A stretch of DNA of 64,000 nt from Belnapia mucosa (GTDB lineage Bacteria > Pseudomonadota > Alphaproteobacteria > Acetobacterales > Acetobacteraceae). The notes beneath the pieces were generated by a model. That model ran no database searches and was not told the DNA's origin. It worked only from the letters and a program-made list of their open reading frames with translations. The stretch spans positions 1-64,000 of the forward strand of contig NZ_JAEUXJ010000015.1 of assembly GCF_016775475.1 (NCBI RefSeq). The letters run 5' to 3'. Shown piece by piece: positions 7,654 through 17,823 of this stretch. How positions within the stretch are numbered: the first letter of the stretch is position 1; every line of letters starts with the position of its first letter. The position numbers were made by a program, and so were the translations under genes.

Positions 7654-7726
7654 TTGCTGCGCTGCAAAATTATCTTGCATCGCGATGCCCGGCGCTCTAC
7701 ATCCGCGTCATGTTGCAGCGCAGCAA
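7654..7726. promoter_or_regulatory. Pair of 14-bp TGC-rich inverted repeats, candidate PhaR operators
   Basis: TTGCTGCGCTGCAA at 7654-7667 and its exact reverse complement TTGCAGCGCAGCAA at 7713-7726 flank an AT-rich patch (CAAAATTATCTTGCAT) that may hold the phasin promoter. PhaR repressors of polyhydroxybutyrate genes bind TGC-rich repeats upstream of phasin genes. Position and composition fit that role. Confidence 0.5.
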
Positions 7727-7811
7727 AGCCCGGCCCCGCCGTGGCAGCCCAGTTGGCATTGCCCTGCAACCTGGGCCCGGCGAGGCCCAAAACCGGATGC
7801 AGGAGCAAGTC

Positions 7812-8333
7812 ATGACCGTGGTTTCCGAGGCCAAGCTGGCCGATGTCAAGAAGCTCGTGAACGACGCTGCCGCGACCGGCGCCCCGAAGGCTCAGAAGCT
7901 GGCGGGCGAAGCTGCCGCGCCGGTGCGCAACACGGTGGAGAAGCAAATGGAACAGGCAACGAAGGCGACCGAAGGCTTCATGAAGGCGGCCGAGCAGGCG
8001 GCCGAGTTCGGCCGCGGCAATGCCGAGGCGGTGGCGAAGTCGGCGCAGGTCTACATGACCGGCGTGCAGGACCTCTCCAAGCAGACCCTGGCGCTGATGC
8101 AGGCGCTGAGCGAGCAGGCGATCGCCAATGCCAAGGCGCTGGCGACCGTGAAGAGCCTGAAGGAGGCCACCGAGATCCAGACCTCCTACGCCCGCACCAC
8201 GGTCGAGAAGATGCTGGCCGACACGACGAAGCTGCAGGAGGCTTCGCTGAAGCTGGCCGAGGCTACCTTCGCGCCGATCACCGCCCGCGTGCAGATCGCG
8301 GTCGAGACGATGTCGAAGCCGCTCGCGGTCTGA
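7812..8333 (+). CDS. Phasin family protein
   Basis: This 173-aa protein is rich in Ala, Lys, Glu and Gln and forms long amphipathic helices, for example KATEGFMKAAEQAAEFGRGN, the hallmark of phasins that coat polyhydroxyalkanoate granules. ATG 7812 follows AGGAG at 7801-7805, and the upstream in-frame codons are non-coding in character. The gene is monocistronic and sits behind the TGC-rich operator pair, consistent with derepression when polymer is made. No polymer synthase gene lies in the window. Confidence 0.88.
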   Translation: MTVVSEAKLADVKKLVNDAAATGAPKAQKLAGEAAAPVRNTVEKQMEQATKATEGFMKAAEQAAEFGRGNAEAVAKSAQVYMTGVQDLSKQTLALMQALSEQAIANAKALATVKSLKEATEIQTSYARTTVEKMLADTTKLQEASLKLAEATFAPITARVQIAVETMSKPLAV

Positions 8334-8382
8334 GCATCGGCTGATGCGCCGGGTCCCCTTGGGGCCTGGCCATGACGAGACC

Positions 8383-8433
8383 GGGGCCCGGCCCCGGCAT
8401 TCCTGCCTCGGCAGGGGTGCCGGGCCGGGCCCC
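8383..8433. terminator. Long imperfect palindrome after the phasin gene
   Basis: GGGGCCCGGC at the left pairs with GCCGGGCCCC at the right, and an inner CCTGCCTCGGCAGG hairpin forms the tip, giving a cruciform-like 51-nt structure. A smaller GGTCCCCTTGGGGCC hairpin precedes it near 8352. It probably ends the phasin transcript, but its length is also REP-like. Confidence 0.55.
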
Positions 8434-8607
8434 TGGCGTTTCGGGCCCTCTCCCTAGACCTTTCTTTGACGAGTTTGCGCGCCCATATCGGCGGAGGCCC
8501 CCGCAGGGCCCTTCACCTTCCGCCATCCGGGGCGGTATCCTCCCCCCCGGGAGCCTTCTTTTGGGGCAAGCGGCGAGCCCACCTTCAGCGACCCCATCGG
8601 GACCTCC

Positions 8608-8991
8608 ATGAGCGATCAGGACCAGGCAAGGACGGCAGGCATGGCACGCGTGACCGGCGCCAATCCGCCGGGCGGAACCACCCCCGGCGATACCACGCCC
8701 AATACCGGCGTCGTGGTGAAGACCCGGCCGCGCACCAAGAAGCCGGCCATGTACAAGGTGCTGATGCTGAACGACGACTACACGCCGATGGAATTCGTCG
8801 TGCATGTCCTCGAGCGCTTCTTCCAGAAGAACCGGGAGGAGGCGACGCGGATCATGCTGCACGTCCACCGGCGCGGCGTCGGCGTCTGCGGGGTGTATAC
8901 CTATGAGGTGGCCGAAACGAAGGTCACCCAGGTGATGGACCTGGCCCGGCAGAACCAGCACCCCCTGCAATGCACGATTGAAAAAGAGTGA
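8608..8991 (+). CDS. clpS: ATP-dependent Clp protease adaptor ClpS
   Basis: The 127-aa protein has a disordered 45-residue N-terminal tail followed by the adaptor core. MLNDDYTPMEFVV near residues 53-65 includes the Asn-Asp pair and Met that form the N-degron pocket. HVHRRGVGVCGVYTYEVAETK covers the ClpA-binding face. It delivers proteins with destabilising N-terminal residues to ClpAP. clpA follows at 227 bp on the same strand, the conserved arrangement. Confidence 0.96.
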   Translation: MSDQDQARTAGMARVTGANPPGGTTPGDTTPNTGVVVKTRPRTKKPAMYKVLMLNDDYTPMEFVVHVLERFFQKNREEATRIMLHVHRRGVGVCGVYTYEVAETKVTQVMDLARQNQHPLQCTIEKE

Positions 8992-9168
8992 TTCCGTCCG
9001 GCCCCGGATACGGCGCATCATCGCCTCCGGTGGCCAGCTCGGCGCGGCCCCGCAATGCCACCCCGCCGAATGGGGGGCTCGCCCAGGGGGAGAGGGGCGC
9101 CCAGATCATAGGAAGCCCGCCGGGCGCAATCGCGTCAGACGGATGGTTCAGCGGAAACCCACCCTTAT

Positions 9169-9185
9169 CCCTGGATGTTCCAGGG
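9169..9185 (+). terminator. Small hairpin between clpS and clpA
   Basis: CCCTGGA and TCCAGGG form a 7-bp stem with a 3-nt loop, 34 bases before the clpA start. It could be an attenuator or an mRNA-end stabiliser rather than a full terminator, as no U tract follows. Confidence 0.35.
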
Positions 9186-9218
9186 TCTTAGGGTTCCATC
9201 GGGGAGCGTCGCCACAGC

Positions 9219-11582
<2,364 letters not shown>

Positions 11583-11612
11583 CCCTCCACCCCCTGACCG
11601 GGTTGAATCATG

Positions 11613-11641
11613 CGGGCGCGGGGGCTTCCTCCGCGCCCGCA
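11613..11641 (+). terminator. Hairpin after clpA
   Basis: GCGGGCGCGG pairs with CCGCGCCCGC across a 9-nt loop. No T run follows, which is common in such GC-rich genomes. A nearly identical stem follows katG. Confidence 0.6.
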
Positions 11642-11683
11642 GTCAATTCGGGACGTCGGTTAATGATCGCCTCAATCGATCAG

Positions 11684-11699
11684 GATTATGATTATAATC
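11684..11699. promoter_or_regulatory. Candidate Fur/PerR-family operator upstream of katG
   Basis: GATTATGATTATAATC contains the perfect palindrome GATTATAATC at 11690-11699 and a partial extra half-site. It is a marked AT-rich island in GC-rich DNA and resembles Fur/PerR boxes, which often control catalase genes. It lies 140 bases before the katG start. OxyR control cannot be excluded. Confidence 0.4.
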
Positions 11700-11839
11700 G
11701 GTTTCCCATGAAATCCCGACCCCGTTAGAGTTTCCGACGCGCGGCACCCGTATGCGTATTCCGTTGCGGGCTCGGAAGGCGACGCCACACGCGTCACCGG
11801 CAGGGCGAAACAGCAAGCCGCGCCATAGGGAGAGATGCC

Positions 11840-14068
11840 ATGGATGGGGTGGCCGATCAGAAAGCGGCAGGTGGATGCCCGGTGGCGCATGGGGGCTCCC
11901 CGCGCCGCGGGCATGGCCGGGGCCGGGGCAACCGGGAATGGTGGCCCGACCAGTTGAGCCTCACCACGCTGAACCAGCACTCGCCGCGATCCAACCCGAT
12001 GGATCCGGGCTTCGACTATGCCGCGGAGTTCAAGACGCTCGACCTCGATGCGGTCGTCAAGGACCTGCACGCCCTGATGACCGATTCCCAGGACTGGTGG
12101 CCGGCCGATTTCGGCCATTACGGCGGGCTCTTCATCCGCCTCGCCTGGCACAGCGCGGGCACCTACCGCACGACCGACGGGCGCGGCGGCGCCGGCGGCG
12201 GCCAGCAGCGCTTCGCCCCGCTCAATAGCTGGCCGGACAACGCCAACCTCGACAAGGCGCGGCGGCTGCTCTGGCCGATCAAGCAGAAATACGGCAACAA
12301 GCTGTCCTGGGCCGACCTCTTCGTCCTCGTCGGCAACGTCGCCCTGGAATCCATGGGCTTCAAGACCTTCGGCTTCGCCGGCGGCCGCCCGGATACCTGG
12401 GAACCCGAGGAGCTGTATTGGGGCCCCGAGGGGAGCTGGCTCGGCGATGAGCGCTACAGCGGCGAGCGGCAGCTCGATAACTCGCTCGGCGCGGTGCAGA
12501 TGGGCCTCATCTACGTCAACCCCGAGGGTCCGAACGGCAAGCCCGACCCGCTGGGCTCGGCGCGCGACATCCGCGAAACCTTCGCCCGCATGGCGATGGA
12601 CGATGAGGAGACGGTGGCCCTGATCGCCGGCGGCCATACCTTCGGCAAGACCCATGGCGCCGGCGACCCGTCCTTCGTGGGGCCCGAGCCGGAAGGTGCT
12701 ACGATCGAGGATCAGGGCCTCGGCTGGCGCAGCAAGCACGGCACGGGCTTCGGCGCGGATGCGATCACCGGCGGCCCGGAAGTCACCTGGTCGCAGACGC
12801 CGACCCGGTGGAGCAACCACTACTTCGACAACCTCTTCAAATTCGAATGGGAGCTGACCAAGAGCCCGGCCGGCGCCTGGCAGTGGACGGCGAAGGACGC
12901 CCCGGCCGACATCCCGGACGCGCACGATCCGTCGAAGCAGCATGTGCCGACCATGCTGACCTCCGACCTCGCGCTGCGGATGGACCCCGCCTATGAGAAG
13001 ATCTCGCGGCGCTTCTACGAGAACCCGGACCAGTTCGCCGATGCCTTCGCCCGGGCCTGGTTCAAGCTGACGCATCGCGACATGGGTCCGATCCAGCGCT
13101 ATCTCGGGCCGCTTGTCCCGAAGGAGACGCTGATCTGGCAGGACCCGATCCCGCCGCTCGATCACCCGGTGATCGGGGAAGCGGAGATCGAGGCGCTGAA
13201 GGCCCAGCTCCTCGCCACCGGCCTCACGGTGTCGCAGCTGGTCTCGACCGCCTGGGCCTCGGCCGCGACCTTCCGCGGTTCCGACAAGCGCGGCGGCGCC
13301 AATGGCGCGCGCATCCGACTGGCGCCGCAGAAGGACTGGCCGGTCAACAACCCGCCCGAGCTGGCGAAGGTGCTGCAGAAGCTCGAGGAGGTGCAGAAGG
13401 CCTTCAATGCCTCGGCCACCGGCGGCAAGAAGGTGTCGCTCGCCGACCTGATCGTCCTCGGCGGCTGCGCCGCGATCGAGAAGGCGGCGAAGGATGCCGG
13501 CACCACCATCAAGGTGCCTTTCATCCCGGGCCGCATGGACGCGACGCAGGAGCAGACCGACGCCCCCTCCTTCGAGCCGCTGGAGCCGACCGCCGACGGC
13601 TTCCGCAACCACTATGAGGGCCTGCAGTTCATGGCGCCCGAGGAGGCGCTGGTGGACAAGGCCGAGCTGCTGCGGATCACCCCGCAGGAGATGACGGTGC
13701 TGGTGGGCGGGCTGCGGGTGCTGGGCGCCAATTCCGGCGGGTCCAGGCATGGTGTCTTCACCAGCCGCCCCGGCCAGCTGACGACCGATTTCTTCGTCAA
13801 CCTGCTGACCATGGGCACGGAGTGGCAGCCGACCGGCTCCGACAACGCCTTCGAGGGCCGCGACCGCAAGACGGGGGAGGTGAAGTGGACCGCCACGCGC
13901 GTCGACCTCATCTTCGGGTCGCACTCGCAGCTGCGCGCCTTCGCCGAGGTCTATGCCCAGTCGGACTCCCAGGCGAAGTTCGTGAAGGACTTCGTCGGCG
14001 CCTGGACCAAGGTGATGAATGCCGACCGCTACGACCTGCCGAAGCATCCGAACTTCACCGCCAACTAG
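11840..14068 (+). CDS. katG: Catalase-peroxidase KatG
   Basis: The 742-aa haem enzyme has the two-domain plan of the family. RLAWHSAGTYR near residues 97-107 gives the distal Arg, Trp and His. IYVNPEGPNG supplies the Tyr, and FARMAMDD, 26 residues after that Tyr, supplies the Met of the Met-Tyr-Trp adduct required for catalase activity. GGHTFGKTHG carries the proximal His. It destroys hydrogen peroxide in the cytoplasm and can activate hydrazides. The start is preceded by GGGAG. The N-terminal 45 residues are low in complexity. A Fur/PerR-like palindrome upstream suggests peroxide or iron control. Confidence 0.97.
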   Translation: MDGVADQKAAGGCPVAHGGSPRRGHGRGRGNREWWPDQLSLTTLNQHSPRSNPMDPGFDYAAEFKTLDLDAVVKDLHALMTDSQDWWPADFGHYGGLFIRLAWHSAGTYRTTDGRGGAGGGQQRFAPLNSWPDNANLDKARRLLWPIKQKYGNKLSWADLFVLVGNVALESMGFKTFGFAGGRPDTWEPEELYWGPEGSWLGDERYSGERQLDNSLGAVQMGLIYVNPEGPNGKPDPLGSARDIRETFARMAMDDEETVALIAGGHTFGKTHGAGDPSFVGPEPEGATIEDQGLGWRSKHGTGFGADAITGGPEVTWSQTPTRWSNHYFDNLFKFEWELTKSPAGAWQWTAKDAPADIPDAHDPSKQHVPTMLTSDLALRMDPAYEKISRRFYENPDQFADAFARAWFKLTHRDMGPIQRYLGPLVPKETLIWQDPIPPLDHPVIGEAEIEALKAQLLATGLTVSQLVSTAWASAATFRGSDKRGGANGARIRLAPQKDWPVNNPPELAKVLQKLEEVQKAFNASATGGKKVSLADLIVLGGCAAIEKAAKDAGTTIKVPFIPGRMDATQEQTDAPSFEPLEPTADGFRNHYEGLQFMAPEEALVDKAELLRITPQEMTVLVGGLRVLGANSGGSRHGVFTSRPGQLTTDFFVNLLTMGTEWQPTGSDNAFEGRDRKTGEVKWTATRVDLIFGSHSQLRAFAEVYAQSDSQAKFVKDFVGAWTKVMNADRYDLPKHPNFTAN

Positions 14069-14117
14069 GCCGGCAGCGCAGGAGTGGCGCTCCGCCGCAT
14101 CCTGAAAGACACTGGGC

Positions 14118-14145
14118 GGGCGCGGGGGACATCCTCCGCGCCCGT
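14118..14145 (+). terminator. Rho-independent terminator after katG
   Basis: CGGGCGCGG pairs with CCGCGCCCG, extendable through GGA/TCC, and is followed by TTTCC. It separates katG from the AhpD-like gene, and its stem is nearly the same as that after clpA. Confidence 0.65.
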
Positions 14146-14166
14146 TTCCGTACAGGGGGAGAGCCA

Positions 14167-14517
14167 GTGAGCGCCATCAAGGATTGGGATGCCTACAACG
14201 CCGCCGAGCGGACCCGGGGCAAGGAGCTGAACGCCCTGCATCCGGAACTGGTGAAAGGCTTCGGCGCGCTGAGCCGCGGCGCCGCCACCACGCAGCATCT
14301 GGATGCCAAGACGCGGGAGCTGATCGCGCTCGCCGTCGCCATCACCACCCGCTGCGATGGCTGCATCGATGCGCATGTGCGCAAGGCCAGGACCGCCGGG
14401 GCCAGCAAGGCGGAGATCGCCGAGGCGCTCGGCGTCGCCATCGCGCTGAATGCCGGCGCCGCCTTCACCTATGCGCTGCATGCTCTGGATGCGGCGGAGG
14501 AGACGGCCGGCGGCTGA
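14167..14517 (+). CDS. AhpD-like / carboxymuconolactone decarboxylase family protein
   Basis: This 116-aa protein starts at GTG 14167 behind GGGGGAGAG. The motif E-x(n)-CDGC-x3-H (RCDGCIDAHVRKA near residues 60-72) is the AhpD catalytic signature, with two cysteines and a His that pass electrons in peroxide reduction. The position directly after katG supports an antioxidant role. True carboxymuconolactone decarboxylases lack this Cys pair. Its stop abuts the stop of the convergent kinase gene with no gap. Confidence 0.85.
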   Translation: MSAIKDWDAYNAAERTRGKELNALHPELVKGFGALSRGAATTQHLDAKTRELIALAVAITTRCDGCIDAHVRKARTAGASKAEIAEALGVAIALNAGAAFTYALHALDAAEETAGG

Positions 14518-17500
14518 TCAGGGCGCCGGCGGCAGGGCCCGCCGCAGCGCCGCCTGCAGCTCGGCGATGCGGAAGGGCTTGCGCAGCAGCGCCGCTTCCG
14601 GCCCGGCCGCCGCCTCGATCGCCGCCGTGTCGGAATAGCCGCTGGCGAAAAGGATCGGCAGGCCCGGCCGCAGCCGCCGGGCGGTTTGGGCGAATTCGGC
14701 GCCGTTCATCCCCGGCATGGCGAAATCGACGATGGCGAGGTCGGGCTGCTCCCCTTCCAGCGCCACCAGCCCTGCCTCGCCATCCTGGGCGGGGATGGCG
14801 CGGTAGCCGAGGTCGCGCAGGGATTCGAGCAGGAAGCGCAGCACCTCCGCATCATCCTCGACCACCAGGATGGTGGCGCCTGGCCGCGAGGCGGGCCCGG
14901 TCCCCTCCCCCACCGCCGGCTCGGGCGCGACCCGCAGATCGGTGCGGCGGAGCAGCAGGCGCACCGTGGTGCCGGCGCCGGGCCGGCTTTCGATCCGCGC
15001 CAGGCCGCCGGCCTGGCGGGCGATGCCATAAACCTGGCTGAGGCCGAGCCCGGTGCCCTTGCCGAATTCCTTGGTGGTGAAGAAGGGGTCGAAGGCCCGC
15101 GCCACCACCTCGGACGGCATGCCGGTGCCGGTATCGGCGATCGCCAGCTCGACATAGTCGCCGGGCGCCAATTCGGGGTCGTGCCGGATGGGACGGAGCC
15201 GCGTGGCGATGGTCAGCCGCCCACCCTCCGGCATGGCGTCGCGGGCATTGATGGCCAGGTTCAGCACCGCCATCTCGAGCTGCGTCGGGTCGGAGAGCAC
15301 CGGCGCCTCGCCCTCCTCCAGCACCAGCCGGATCTCGATCAGCGGGCCGAGGCTGCGGGCCAGCATCTCCCGCATGCCCTCGACCAGCCGGCCGAGGAAG
15401 AGCGGCTTCGCCTCCAGCCGCTGGGCGCGGGAGAAGGCGAGGAGTTGGCCGGTGAGCTTGGCGCCGCGCTCGGCCGCGGCGAGGCCGGCCTCGGCCCAGC
15501 GGCGCACCCGCGTGGCATCCTCCGCCCGGCGGCGGATCAGGTCGAAGCTGCCGGAGACGCCCTGCAGCAGGTTGTTGAAGTCATGCGCGATGCCGCCGGT
15601 GAGCTGGCCGACCGCTTCCATCTTCTGGCTCTGGCGCAGCCGCTCCTCGGCCTCAGCGAGGCGGGCCTGCTCGGCCAGCCGCTCGGTCACGTCATAGACG
15701 AATTGATAGGCGCCCAGCAGCCGCCCATCGGCGCCGCGCAGCGGGTTGAACTTCATCTCGTAATGGCGGCGGCCGCGGCCGGGGGCGCCGAACTCGGCGA
15801 TCTCGGTGAAGGCCTCGCCGGACAGGGCGCGGGTCCAGATGCGCTGCACCCCGACCTGCTCCTCCGGCAGATGCGCCAGCAGGTCGAGCATCGAGAGGCC
15901 GACCCGCGGCCGGATGCCGAAGCTCCGCTCGAACTCGTTCGCCGCGGCACGGTTGATCGCGAGCCAGCGGAAATCGAGATCGGCGACCTGCACGAAGGCG
16001 TCGGTGCCCTCGACGATATCGGCCAGCAGCTTGCGTTCGGCCAGCACCTCGGCGAAGCGCCGCTCCAGCGTCTCGTTCAGCTCGCGCAGCCGCGCCTCGG
16101 TGGCCTTGCGGGCGGTGATGTCGATGGCGGTGCCGAGGACGCGGAGGCACCGGCCATCCTCGTCGAAGATGGCGCGGCCCTTGGCGGCCACCCAGCGCTG
16201 CACGCCATCCTCCCGCCCGATGGTGCGGTATTCCACGTCATAGACGGTGCGGCGGGCCGGGTCGCAGGCGGCGGCGAAGGCGGCGATGGTCTCGGGCGCA
16301 TCCTCCGGATGCAGGCCGCCATAGAAATCCGCCAAGGTCACCGGGCGATCGGGCGAGATGCCGAACATGGCCTTGACCAGCGGTGGCCAGAACATGGTCT
16401 CGGTCGCCATGTCCACATCCCAGAGGCCGATCTCGGCCGCCTCGGTCGCCAAGCGGAGCAGCTCCTCGCTGTGGCGGAGCGCCGCTTCGGCAGCGCGCTG
16501 GTCGGTGACGTCGATGCAGCTGCCGATAAAGCCGAGGAAACTGCCATCCGCGGCGAAGCGCGGCACGCCGGTATCGTCCACCACGCGCCAGGTGCCGTCC
16601 TCCCGGCGCAGGCGGTAATCCATGCGGAAGGCCTCGCGCCGGTCGAAGGCAGCGTCATAGGTGGCGACGCAGCGGGCCATGTCCTCCGGATGGACGCCCT
16701 CGGCCCAGCCATAGCCCAGCTCCTGCTCCATGCTGCGGCCGGTGAAGCTCAGCCAGGGGCGGTTGAACCAGGTGCAGGCCTTGCTGGTGTCGGAGATCCA
16801 GATCAGCACCGGCGCGGCATCGGCGATCTCGCGGAAGCGCGCCTCGCTCTCGCGCAGCACCTGCTGGCCCCGCTGCGCCTCGGTGACGTCGAAGCCCTCG
16901 CAGAAGATGCCGATGACGCGGCCCGCGCCATCCGTCACCGGCTCATAGATGAAGTCGAGCAGCAGATCCTGCTCGGGGCGGTCCGGCGTGGCGCGGAGGC
17001 GCATGGGCGTGGCGCGGGCGACATGGCGCTGGCCGGTGGCATAGACCTGGTCGAGCAGCTCGTAGAAGCCCTGCTCGACGAGGTCGGGGAAAGCCTCGCG
17101 GACCGTCCTGCCGATGATGTCGGCGCGGCCGAAGAGCCGGATATGGGCGTCGTTCACGAAGTCATAGACATGCTCCGGCCCCCGCATGGTGCAGATGAAG
17201 CCGGGCGCCTGCTGGAACAGGCGGCGCTGCCGCTCCACCGCATCGGCCTGCTGCCGTTCGGCCAGGACCCGCGCCGTGGTATCGACCAGGATCGCCAGGA
17301 CACCGACGGGGCGGCCCCCCTCATCCGGCACCGGGGAATAGTCGAGATTGAGCCAGACCTCCCGCGGCGGCCCGTGCAGGTGCAGGGTGAAGGCCTGGTC
17401 CTTGAAGGACGTGGTGCGGCCGGCCAGCCCGGTGCGGAGAACCGTATCGTTGAACGCCGCGGCCTCGGGCCAGGCCTCGCGGACCGGCAGACCGAGAAGC

Positions 17501-17745
17501 TGCGGATGGCGCCCGGCGGCGAAGGCCGCATAGGCATCGTTGTAGAGCAGCACCCCCGCCTCGCCCCAGAGCAGCGCCATGGGGATGGCGGCGCGGAGCA
17601 GGATGCCGGCCGAGAGGCGGAGGCAGGGCGGCCAGGCCTCGATGGGGCCGAGCGGGGTCGCGGCCCAGTCGAAGCGGCGGATCCGTTCGCCCATCTCCCC
17701 GCCGGCAAGGAAGGCATCGGGGTCATGGGAAGGCGGCGGCTGCAA
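14518..17745 (-). CDS. Hybrid sensor histidine kinase with five PAS-type domains
   Basis: The 1075-aa protein lacks clear membrane segments, so it is probably a cytosolic sensor. Five PAS-type modules fill residues 20-690; the first has the IRRFDWAATPLGP entry typical of such kinases. The dimerisation domain holds the phospho-acceptor His in GGIAHDFNNLLQG near 720. An ATPase domain follows, then a C-terminal receiver with DFAMPGMNG and the Lys in LLRKPF. The TTG start is chosen for its GAGGGG site six bases upstream. It should autophosphorylate and pass phosphate to its own receiver. The output partner is unknown, but the CheB/CheR and Crp genes nearby are candidates. Confidence 0.9.
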   Translation of the reverse strand: MQPPPSHDPDAFLAGGEMGERIRRFDWAATPLGPIEAWPPCLRLSAGILLRAAIPMALLWGEAGVLLYNDAYAAFAAGRHPQLLGLPVREAWPEAAAFNDTVLRTGLAGRTTSFKDQAFTLHLHGPPREVWLNLDYSPVPDEGGRPVGVLAILVDTTARVLAERQQADAVERQRRLFQQAPGFICTMRGPEHVYDFVNDAHIRLFGRADIIGRTVREAFPDLVEQGFYELLDQVYATGQRHVARATPMRLRATPDRPEQDLLLDFIYEPVTDGAGRVIGIFCEGFDVTEAQRGQQVLRESEARFREIADAAPVLIWISDTSKACTWFNRPWLSFTGRSMEQELGYGWAEGVHPEDMARCVATYDAAFDRREAFRMDYRLRREDGTWRVVDDTGVPRFAADGSFLGFIGSCIDVTDQRAAEAALRHSEELLRLATEAAEIGLWDVDMATETMFWPPLVKAMFGISPDRPVTLADFYGGLHPEDAPETIAAFAAACDPARRTVYDVEYRTIGREDGVQRWVAAKGRAIFDEDGRCLRVLGTAIDITARKATEARLRELNETLERRFAEVLAERKLLADIVEGTDAFVQVADLDFRWLAINRAAANEFERSFGIRPRVGLSMLDLLAHLPEEQVGVQRIWTRALSGEAFTEIAEFGAPGRGRRHYEMKFNPLRGADGRLLGAYQFVYDVTERLAEQARLAEAEERLRQSQKMEAVGQLTGGIAHDFNNLLQGVSGSFDLIRRRAEDATRVRRWAEAGLAAAERGAKLTGQLLAFSRAQRLEAKPLFLGRLVEGMREMLARSLGPLIEIRLVLEEGEAPVLSDPTQLEMAVLNLAINARDAMPEGGRLTIATRLRPIRHDPELAPGDYVELAIADTGTGMPSEVVARAFDPFFTTKEFGKGTGLGLSQVYGIARQAGGLARIESRPGAGTTVRLLLRRTDLRVAPEPAVGEGTGPASRPGATILVVEDDAEVLRFLLESLRDLGYRAIPAQDGEAGLVALEGEQPDLAIVDFAMPGMNGAEFAQTARRLRPGLPILFASGYSDTAAIEAAAGPEAALLRKPFRIAELQAALRRALPPAP

Positions 17746-17823
17746 GCGTTACCCCTCGGGAATGGCATTCCCCGGCAGAACAGCATGCCGGCGGCCCGGT
17801 GACAAAGCCGGTTGCGTGGAGGT

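Noticed and set aside
14686..17802. A frame of more than 1,000 codons on the plus strand opposite the five-PAS kinase
   Set aside because: It mirrors the codon structure of the kinase in GC-rich DNA, with no recognisable domain, so it is an antisense shadow.
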